From assembly GCA_035301265.1 (NCBI GenBank), contig DATGUP010000003.1, positions 434,001 to 498,000 on the forward strand: a DNA stretch of 64,000 nucleotides, written 5' to 3'. Of this stretch, positions 57,962 through 64,000 are shown piece by piece. The position numbers were made by a program, and so were the translations under genes. The notes under the pieces were generated by a model that made no database searches, was not told the DNA's origin, and saw only the letters and a list, made by a program, of their open reading frames with translations. Numbering within the stretch: position 1 is the first letter of the stretch; the number at the start of each line of letters is the position of its first letter. Source of the stretch: DATGUP01 sp035301265. GTDB taxonomy: Bacteria > Bacillota > Bacilli > Bacillales > Amphibacillaceae.

Positions 57962-60244
57962 TTATGGAAGATATTTAAAAAATGTGCCGGATTCCGCATA
58001 CTGGAACCGATACTGAACCGCACCGTGTGTATCCGTGCGAAATATCTGCACCCCTGCTTTCTTCAATGTATCTAGAACATCGCTTGCTGGATGGTTGTAC
58101 ATATTATTTCGTCCAACCGATATAAGAGCGACTTCCGGTTCGATCCGATTTATAAACGCCGGATCGGTAGATGTTTGGCTGCCATGATGACCTACTTTTA
58201 ACACATCGATCTGCAAATCTGGATATTTCTGCAATATATTCTTTTCGACTTTTTTTCCCGCATCGCCTGTAAAAAGCCATTTTTTTCCACCAATTTCCGT
58301 ATAAATGATAAGTGAATTGTCATTGGCTGAATGCCAATCTTTTTCCGGAGAAAGAATATAAAAAGAATACCCACCGATAGTCATTCGTTCGGCATGATCA
58401 ACACGTTGCAAACTTTTGTCTTCTTTTTGCAATACGTGCACCATGTAATCTGGAGGTTCATACAAACTGCTGACAAAAATCTGATCAACCGACATCTCTT
58501 CAATGAGATAAGGTGTACTCCCATCATGATCCATATCCTCATGGGAAAGAAAAACAGCATCGATTTTAGCAATCCCTCGCGAATACAGATAAGGTTTTAT
58601 AATTTGCTGATATACTTTATCTGTCGGATTGTTTTCGGAAAATGAAACTTGAGCACCAGCATCAATGAAGATGACCCCTTTGCGATACGGCAATTCAAGG
58701 ACATAAGCATCACCCTGACCAATGTCCAGCATGGTGACCGTTCCAACAGGTGAAAAATACGGTCTGATCGCTAATAAAACAAGGAAAACAGATATCAAGA
58801 TACCATTGTAAAAAGCGTGTCGCGATTTTTTTACTTGTAAATAATACATGAATGCAAAAAATAAAATATAATAGATCACAATAACGGGAGCAGATAATGC
58901 ACCTAAGATCATTGGATAAAAAGCCATTTGATCAACGAGCTCAATAAACGCTATAAATAACCGGTGAATGGGGACAAACAATTGATCAAACAGATTAACA
59001 ATAAATGTCAAAGGTGAAAATAATAAAAGCAAAAACATTGATGGTATAACAAACAATGTAAAATAAGGAACAATGACTACATTTAATAAAATAGAAAGAG
59101 GATGAAAGGTGGAAAAATAAGCTAACTGCAGCGGTAATATCATCATTTGGGATACAAAGCTAATCTGTAAAACAGAAAAAACATACGACGTACTTTGCGA
59201 CAGCCATCTTCTTGACAAAAGAAGGCCGAACGTGACGAGAAAGGAAAATTGAAAACCGATATGGTAAACAATATATCGATCAACAGCTACCAGAAGAATA
59301 AACACAATACTTAAAACATCCATTGCAGTTATACGCCACTTCAATTTGTTGAATATAAGAAATAGCAAAACTGTTGTACTAGCGCGGATAACAGAAGGCT
59401 CACCCCCGGCCAAAAAAGCGTAGATCGGCAAAAAAAGTATCATGAGCCATTGCGCTTTTTCTCTTGTCAACACATTGGACTTAATCAAGATAAAATACAC
59501 TAAAGCTGTTACGAGACCAACATGAAGTCCAGAAATCGCTAATAAATGGGATAAATTCCAATCTTGAAAAAGATCAATAATATCTTCATCAATATGAGAG
59601 TCATCTCCGAGCACTAAGGCATAAAACCATGCAGCAGTTTCCGGGCTAACACGTTCATTTATATATGTCTTTAACTTAGCTCGCAAAGCAAAAATCTGTG
59701 CCAGTTTTGACGCTCCATGACATTGAACATCTTGTTTAGAATGAAGAATCATTTGGTAGGAAATTCCTTTTGATAGCAAATGCTTTTGGTAATTAAATTG
59801 ACCTGGATTTGTGCTTGATTCAGGAATCTCAAGATCGCCCTGAACAGCACATGATGCCCCATGCTGTAATCCCGGAAACGGCTTCACCGATTGGTCATCC
59901 TTAAAAAACACGACAAGTATTTTTTGATTGGACTGGTACGGTTGCAAGACAAAATCGAACGTTTTCGATCTGTCAATGATAGGACTCACAATCTCACCCT
60001 GTATGGAAGAATCTATGTGAGGTATCTCAGCAGGAGGGGTAAGGATAGGAATATGATAGTAAAAAAAGAGGAAACAAATCAAGGAGAAAAGGATGGGGAG
60101 CTTCCCGAGCCGCTTCATAACATATAGACTGAGCAGTACCCAAAAAAACAAAATACAACATAAATAACTCTCAAAGATCACTGCGATCCCGCTGGCTGCA
60201 GTTGCTAGAGCGGGAATATGCCAATATCCTTTCACAATATTCAC
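57962..60244 (-). CDS. comEC: DNA uptake channel ComEC/Rec2
   Basis: ComEC carries single-stranded DNA across the membrane during transformation. The 760-residue protein has N-terminal membrane helices, an extracellular OB-like domain (about 75-170) and the Competence membrane domain (about 220-480, with LSHLLAISGLHVGLVTALVYF). The C-terminal metallo-beta-lactamase domain has VTMLDIGQGDAYVLELPY near 505, the metal motif SHEDMDHDGS near 555 and LKVGHHGSQTSTDP near 685. GTG at 60244 is the start given; a GTG three codons later is closer to a usable site. Confidence 0.95.
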   Translation of the reverse strand: MNIVKGYWHIPALATAASGIAVIFESYLCCILFFWVLLSLYVMKRLGKLPILFSLICFLFFYYHIPILTPPAEIPHIDSSIQGEIVSPIIDRSKTFDFVLQPYQSNQKILVVFFKDDQSVKPFPGLQHGASCAVQGDLEIPESSTNPGQFNYQKHLLSKGISYQMILHSKQDVQCHGASKLAQIFALRAKLKTYINERVSPETAAWFYALVLGDDSHIDEDIIDLFQDWNLSHLLAISGLHVGLVTALVYFILIKSNVLTREKAQWLMILFLPIYAFLAGGEPSVIRASTTVLLFLIFNKLKWRITAMDVLSIVFILLVAVDRYIVYHIGFQFSFLVTFGLLLSRRWLSQSTSYVFSVLQISFVSQMMILPLQLAYFSTFHPLSILLNVVIVPYFTLFVIPSMFLLLLFSPLTFIVNLFDQLFVPIHRLFIAFIELVDQMAFYPMILGALSAPVIVIYYILFFAFMYYLQVKKSRHAFYNGILISVFLVLLAIRPYFSPVGTVTMLDIGQGDAYVLELPYRKGVIFIDAGAQVSFSENNPTDKVYQQIIKPYLYSRGIAKIDAVFLSHEDMDHDGSTPYLIEEMSVDQIFVSSLYEPPDYMVHVLQKEDKSLQRVDHAERMTIGGYSFYILSPEKDWHSANDNSLIIYTEIGGKKWLFTGDAGKKVEKNILQKYPDLQIDVLKVGHHGSQTSTDPAFINRIEPEVALISVGRNNMYNHPASDVLDTLKKAGVQIFRTDTHGAVQYRFQYAESGTFFKYLP

Positions 60245-60254
60245 CCATTATGTG

Positions 60255-60824
60255 TTAAAGGTTTATATTAAACAATGCTTCTGCCTCTTTCTTAAAATTA
60301 TCATAATATGTATTATCCCTCGTGTGTGATTTTAACTCAGCAAGCAACCGTTTGACATAGGCTGCTTTTTCATGTGCCTTCATATCCAATGCAACATGCG
60401 TTAATTTAACTTTTTTCACCTTGACCCCGGCCTCTTTAAATAGCTCTACAGCATATGGATGATTGCGATAATCTTCCGCATAATACACTGCTTTAATACC
60501 GCTTTGAATAATCTGTTTACAACATTGCAGGCAAGGAAAATGTGTCACATACATTTCTGCTTTTTCAGTTGGGACACCGAATTTGGCACATTGCAACAAA
60601 GCGTTTGCCTCGGCGTGAACCGTCCGGACACAATGTCCATCGATCACATAACAACCTTCGTCAATACAATGCACACTTCCGGAAACACTGCCATTATAAC
60701 CACCGGCGATTATACGTTTATCTCTGACAACAGTTGCCCCAACCATCAATCGCGTACATGTACTTCTTAGTGCAAGTAAATGGCTCTGTGCCATAAAATA
60801 TTGGTCCCAGGAAATCCTCTCCAT
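60255..60824 (-). CDS. comEB: dCMP/ComE-type deaminase ComEB
   Basis: This is a zinc-dependent deoxycytidylate deaminase, which makes dUMP for thymidylate synthesis. The zinc and proton-shuttle motifs TVHAEANALLQ (near 68-78) and FPCLQCCKQI (near 97-106) are complete. The 189-residue length equals that of B. subtilis ComEB. AAAGGAG precedes the ATG at 60824 by 8 nt. It is not strictly needed for transformation despite its place in the operon. Confidence 0.94.
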   Translation of the reverse strand: MERISWDQYFMAQSHLLALRSTCTRLMVGATVVRDKRIIAGGYNGSVSGSVHCIDEGCYVIDGHCVRTVHAEANALLQCAKFGVPTEKAEMYVTHFPCLQCCKQIIQSGIKAVYYAEDYRNHPYAVELFKEAGVKVKKVKLTHVALDMKAHEKAAYVKRLLAELKSHTRDNTYYDNFKKEAEALFNINL

Positions 60825-60870
60825 CACGATTACTCCTTTATATTATATTTACCAATAATGCGCCAATCCT

Positions 60871-61449
60871 CTATGGAATTTGCACATCTTCTTTTATATG
60901 ATCAAGCGTTTTCTCACCAATCCCCGATACTTCGAGCAAATCTTCAAGCGTTTGAAAATACCCGTGTTCTTCTCGGTATTGAATGATGGCTTCTGCTTTA
61001 GACGGACCGATGCCGTTTAATGTTTCAATTTCTTCCTGTGTTGCTTCATTGATGCGCATTTTAGCAGGCTGATCATCCCTAAGTCCATCCGCTTCTAGCT
61101 GGCTGTCATCACCTATTTTTGGTATGAAAATGACCATTTCATCATAAACTTTTTTCGCAAGATTGACTGCTGATTCATCAGCATCTTCCGTAAAGCCACC
61201 TGCCATTTCCAATACATCGTGAACACGAGATGCAATCGGAACATCATAAACACCAGGTTTTATAACTTCTCCCTTAACATCTACAATCGCGTATTCATCG
61301 TTTGATTCGTCTTTTCGCTCATCATCGGATACATCCGTTGTCGAAACCTTTGTGAATTCTTCCGTTTCATCCTTGTCAATAAAAAAGATAATAATAAACA
61401 TGGCAAAAATCGCAAGAAAAAATGCACTTTTTTTGAGGAGGTTAACCAA
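60871..61449 (-). CDS. comEA: Competence DNA receptor ComEA
   Basis: ComEA binds incoming double-stranded DNA outside the membrane. The 192-residue protein has an N-terminal membrane segment (about 7-25), an acidic linker, a SLBB domain (about 52-108, VDVKGEVIKPGVYDVP) and a C-terminal helix-hairpin-helix pair with NEATQEEIETLNGIGPSKAEAI and LEDLLEVSGIGEKTLDHI. The start is TTG at 61449 with a modest site (AGGAAGTGA). It is first in comEA-comEB-comEC. Confidence 0.94.
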   Translation of the reverse strand: MVNLLKKSAFFLAIFAMFIIIFFIDKDETEEFTKVSTTDVSDDERKDESNDEYAIVDVKGEVIKPGVYDVPIASRVHDVLEMAGGFTEDADESAVNLAKKVYDEMVIFIPKIGDDSQLEADGLRDDQPAKMRINEATQEEIETLNGIGPSKAEAIIQYREEHGYFQTLEDLLEVSGIGEKTLDHIKEDVQIP

Positions 61450-61510
61450 TGAGGGTCACTTCCTTATATAGAAGGTGGAAGGGGAAATGCAGCAGGTTAT
61501 TTATGTAGCT

Positions 61511-61539
61511 ATTATAAAGCGTTCGCTTAGTTTTGACAA
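61511..61539 (-). promoter_or_regulatory. Sigma-A promoter of the comE operon
   Basis: On the minus strand TTGTCA (61534-61539), 17 bp, TATAAT (61511-61516) is a near-consensus promoter. The spacer contains the palindrome AAGCGAACGCTT. I find no clear ComK box pair, so competence control is not visible in the sequence. Confidence 0.75.
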
Positions 61540-61552
61540 ATTTGCTTAAAAA

Positions 61553-61808
61553 CTAAAACTTAATCTTTTTGAACTTTTTTTCGATGATAATAAAAATTTG
61601 CTCGGCTATTTCCATTGAATTTTTTATTTTTTGTTGGATACGGACTGTGAATTCCATAAATCCTAAAAAACAATGCTGAAGCTAGGATTCGCTCGCTTAT
61701 TTCCCCTTCCCCCTTATGCGGTACCACTCATGCATGCGACTATGAACATTAAAGAACAATTTAACAGATCATAAAAAGCATCGTGCTGATTGTCGATACA
61801 TCTCTATA
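61553..61808. other. Intergenic region between rsfS and the comE promoter
   Basis: In B. subtilis yqeM and comER lie here; neither is present. The minus strand has a possible 34-codon frame (61553-61657) with only a weak AGGA site. A tiny AGCA-CGA-TGCT-TTTT hairpin near 61775 may end the rsfS transcript. Confidence 0.4.
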
Positions 61809-62165
61809 TTACCCTTTCTGGACCGCGCTTAAAGTTAGCCGCGGAGCATCACCCCAGAGACGTTCCAAATTATAGTAATCGCGTTCATCTTGATGGAATA
61901 TATGACATACAACATCATCAATATCAATCAAAACCCAACGCGCCTGTTCCAACCCTTCCATGCGCTTGATGTCAATTCCGTTTTCAGCCATCGTTTCTTT
62001 CAATGCCATAGCTATAGCTTGTACCTGTCGTTCATTAGTACCATGACAGATTAAAAAATAATCAGCTACTAATGATACATTCCGCATGTCCAATGCGATA
62101 ATATTTTGACCCTTTCTATCATCACAGGCTTGGGCTAGTTGTTGTACAATTTCCTTACCGTCCAT
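61809..62165 (-). CDS. rsfS: Ribosomal silencing factor RsfS
   Basis: RsfS (YqeL) binds protein L14 and blocks joining of the ribosomal subunits when nutrients are short. The 118-residue protein has IALDMRNVSLVADYFLICHGTNERQVQAIA near 24-53 and MEGLEQARWVLIDIDDVVCHIFHQDERDYYNLERLWGDA near 75-113. GGAGGG precedes the ATG by 10 nt. It follows yqeK after 3 bp. Confidence 0.96.
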   Translation of the reverse strand: MDGKEIVQQLAQACDDRKGQNIIALDMRNVSLVADYFLICHGTNERQVQAIAMALKETMAENGIDIKRMEGLEQARWVLIDIDDVVCHIFHQDERDYYNLERLWGDAPRLTLSAVQKG

Positions 62166-62168
62166 ATA

Positions 62169-62741
62169 TTAATGCCCTCCATTTACATATTTCGTTAAAT
62201 CATTATACGCATAAAAAGTGTCCGGATAAACCATTGCTTGTTTGTCTATCAAGTGTCGAATCGTATTGCGAAGAGCAAGCCAAGTTGCTTCGCATAGATC
62301 GCGCTGTGCAGCTTTTCTTACATTGTCTACACCGGGAAAATCTCTTGCCGGTTCAATGTAATCAGCCAAAAAAATTATCATATCACATGTTGTCATACCC
62401 GCTCTTCCAGTTGTATGATAGCGGATAGCATTCAACACTCTTCGGTCCGTTATACCTTGTTCTTGCTCCATTAATAAAGCACCTACAGGACCATGCCAAA
62501 GTTCGTGGTGAAATGTTAGTAAGTCATCTGGTAAATCGCTGTTTAAAATCCAATGTTTAAGTTTGCCCGGTGGATCATTTTTTGCGACGTCATGAAGAAT
62601 CGCTGCAAGTTGAACCGCTTCTTGCGGTTCGTTGTAACGTTCGGCTAGTATTTGAGCCGTTTCAGCCACACGCATGGTATGCGCAAATCTTTCTTCTGTT
62701 AAACGCGACTTGACAAGAGCAATTGCTTCACTTTTATTCAT
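62169..62741 (-). CDS. yqeK: HD-domain Ap4A hydrolase YqeK
   Basis: YqeK proteins of Firmicutes split diadenosine tetraphosphate symmetrically. The 190-residue protein has the HD metal ligands in RFAHTMRVAETA (near 18), AAILHDVAKNDPPGK (near 47-56), HHELWHGPVGA (near 77) and YHTTGRAGM (near 108). The start overlaps the nadD stop by 8 nt, with AAGGAG upstream. Confidence 0.93.
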   Translation of the reverse strand: MNKSEAIALVKSRLTEERFAHTMRVAETAQILAERYNEPQEAVQLAAILHDVAKNDPPGKLKHWILNSDLPDDLLTFHHELWHGPVGALLMEQEQGITDRRVLNAIRYHTTGRAGMTTCDMIIFLADYIEPARDFPGVDNVRKAAQRDLCEATWLALRNTIRHLIDKQAMVYPDTFYAYNDLTKYVNGGH

Positions 62742-63297
62742 ATAACCGTTTCTCCTTGATATATTTTTCTACTTTTTCCGGTACCCAATATTTAATGGAC
62801 CAGCCATTTTCTAATCGTCTTCGGAGCATGGTTGACGATACATCGATTTCAGGAACATCTACCTCAACGATTGGAAATGTAGTTTTCAACGTATATCCTG
62901 GCCGCTTAACACCGACAAACGTCACCATTTCCATCAGTTCGTTTATTTTATACCAATTGGGTAAATAGTCCACCATATCAGCACCAATAATGAAATAAAA
63001 TTTCGTATTTGGATACATCGCTTTTAAATGAACCATTGTATCGATCGTATATGATTTTTCTCGACGGTTCGCTTCTACTCGATTCAGTTTAAAATATCGG
63101 TTGTCGGCGATTGCTTTTTCCAACATGATCACCCGATCTTGAATTCCCGATAACGCCTGTTGTTTGTGTGGAGGTTTATACGTCGGGATGAACCATATTT
63201 CCGCTAAATCCATAGCTATACGGACTTCTTCAGCTACGATCAAATGTCCAATATGTGGGGGGTCAAATGTACCTCCAAGAATTCCGACATGTTTCAT
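62734..63297 (-). CDS. nadD: Nicotinate-nucleotide adenylyltransferase
   Basis: NadD makes deamido-NAD from nicotinate mononucleotide and ATP. The 187-residue protein has the nucleotidyltransferase signature GILGGTFDPPHIGHLIVAEE near 4-23, IPTYKPPHK near 42, IIGADMVDYLPNWYK near 105 and VSSTMLRRRLENG near 150. I chose ATG 63297 (MKHVGILGG) with AAGGAG 7 nt upstream. Confidence 0.96.
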   Translation of the reverse strand: MKHVGILGGTFDPPHIGHLIVAEEVRIAMDLAEIWFIPTYKPPHKQQALSGIQDRVIMLEKAIADNRYFKLNRVEANRREKSYTIDTMVHLKAMYPNTKFYFIIGADMVDYLPNWYKINELMEMVTFVGVKRPGYTLKTTFPIVEVDVPEIDVSSTMLRRRLENGWSIKYWVPEKVEKYIKEKRLYE

Positions 63298-63308
63298 AAT
63301 ATTCTCCT

Positions 63309-63599
63309 TCATGGCAGCTCGATTTGTTTGTTATCAGTCGATTCTTTGTACAGGACAATATTCTTGCCAATAATCTGCACTAATTCCGAACCGGTATCAG
63401 TAGCTAATTTTTCCGCCACGACTTCTTTGTCTTCTAAACAATTTTGAAGAACACTCACTTTGATCAACTCACGTTTTTCTAAAGCATCGTCTATTTGTTT
63501 AATCATATTATCAGTTACACCTGTTTTGCCAACTTGAAAAATCGGTTTAATATGATTAGCCTGGGCGCGTAGAAATCGTTTTTGTTTTCCAGATAACAT
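63309..63599 (-). CDS. YhbY-type RNA-binding protein (CRM domain)
   Basis: This is a 96-residue protein (YqeI in B. subtilis) consisting of a single CRM domain. It shows MLSGKQKRFLRAQANHIKPI, FQVGKTGVTDNMIKQIDDAL and the GxxG-containing later part ATDTGSELVQIIGKNIVLYK. The family associates with pre-50S particles. It lies between aroE and nadD, as in other bacilli, 4 bp after aroE. Confidence 0.94.
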   Translation of the reverse strand: MLSGKQKRFLRAQANHIKPIFQVGKTGVTDNMIKQIDDALEKRELIKVSVLQNCLEDKEVVAEKLATDTGSELVQIIGKNIVLYKESTDNKQIELP

Positions 63600-63603
63600 T
63601 TTG

Positions 63604-64000
63604 TCATGCCTCCAATTTTAATTGCAATTGATCTTCGCAGCCACTTACAGAAACGGATGTGCCTGTCCATAGTTCAAATGCAAGCTGAGCCTGGTATAAA
63701 AGCATCGTATGGCCAGAAAAGATCTGTGCACCAGATAATTGCGCCTGTTTTAAAAATGCTGTTGTGAGCGGACGATATACAATGTCACTTGCAACACTTC
63801 CTGCTTTTAGATTATGACAAGAGATAACAGTTTTTTCGGTATTTGGGTACATCCCTACCGAAGTTGTCTGGATGATCATGTCATAACGATTCAACCGTTT
63901 CTCCACATGTTTTAGCGTATTGATCACTGTTTGGGTCGGCTTTTTATTAAGGTCAGCAACTATTGCTTCGGCATGATCAATCGTGCGGTTTGCCATGTCA
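63604..64000 (-). CDS. aroE: Shikimate dehydrogenase, C-terminal part (runs off the right edge)
   Basis: AroE reduces 3-dehydroshikimate to shikimate with NADPH. About 131 C-terminal codons are present. MANRTIDHAEAI is the NADP-binding N-R-T region, IIQTTSVGMYPNT and SDIVYRPLTTAFLKQA are typical, and SGHTMLLYQAQLAFELWTG near the end is the family C-terminal motif. The ATG at 63996 is internal, since the frame stays open to the window edge. Confidence 0.93.
   Translation of the reverse strand, partial: DMANRTIDHAEAIVADLNKKPTQTVINTLKHVEKRLNRYDMIIQTTSVGMYPNTEKTVISCHNLKAGSVASDIVYRPLTTAFLKQAQLSGAQIFSGHTMLLYQAQLAFELWTGTSVSVSGCEDQLQLKLEA

Noticed and set aside
61517..61600. ComK box pair at comEA
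   Set aside because: A-runs and T-runs are present, but none has the AAAA-N5-TTTT spacing in a proper pair.

Overview
The window is a chromosome segment of a low-GC, endospore-forming member of the Bacillaceae. Nearly every gene has a Bacillus subtilis counterpart, and the order largely follows the B. subtilis stretch from bcd/spo0A down to aroE, read mostly on the minus strand. Spo0A, SpoIVB, the eight-gene spoIIIA operon, SpoIIP and GPR show that it sporulates. ComG, ComEA, ComEB and ComEC show a DNA-uptake apparatus. Several acidic extracytoplasmic regions and the presence of OLE RNA suggest a salt- or alkali-tolerant genus, but the genus cannot be named from this sequence alone. I see no rRNA, tRNA, CRISPR array, insertion sequence or prophage.

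Layout. 1-2200: start of bcd (leucine dehydrogenase) with a complex upstream palindrome, then yqzF and an aspartokinase. 2200-12250: spo0A, spoIVB, recN, tlyA, then oapA and a ~610-nt OLE RNA, then ispA, xseB, xseA, folD and nusB. 12500-22400: yqhY, accCB, spoIIIAA-AH, efp, papQ and aroQ. 22450-28500: yqhR, yqhP, the patatin yqhO, mntR, an adenosylcobalamin-type ribonucleotide reductase (nrdJ) with NrdR boxes, and the rhodanese yqhL. 28550-35440: glycine cleavage genes gcvT-gcvPA-gcvPB with a degenerate glycine-riboswitch-like leader, the SNF2 helicase pair yqhH/yqhG, and yqzE. 35500-41030: aroK, then divergently comGA-GG, a cysteine-containing HTH regulator and yqgY. 41480-53500: rpsU, mtaB, rsmE, prmA, dnaJ, dnaK, grpE, hrcA (CIRCE), hemW, lepA and yqxA. 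53500-64000: spoIIP, gpr, rpsT, holA, yqzM, comEC, comEB, comEA, rsfS, yqeK, nadD, yhbY and the 3' part of aroE.

How it fits together. Spo0A with its sigma-H promoter starts sporulation. The spoIIIA channel, SpoIVB signalling protease, SpoIIP and GPR act later in engulfment, forespore signalling and germination. ComG builds the transformation pseudopilus, and ComEA/EC bind and move DNA inward. HrcA/CIRCE controls the chaperone genes. The OLE RNA and its membrane partner OapA form a known ribonucleoprotein of extremophilic Firmicutes.

The most interesting points are: the OLE/OapA locus, from which dxs and argR, expected in this neighbourhood, are absent; the decayed glycine riboswitch; the nested palindromes and cre site upstream of bcd; the probable CTG start of comGA; the NrdR-box pair on nrdJ, which occupies the place of lipM; and the junction that places yqgY next to rpsU.
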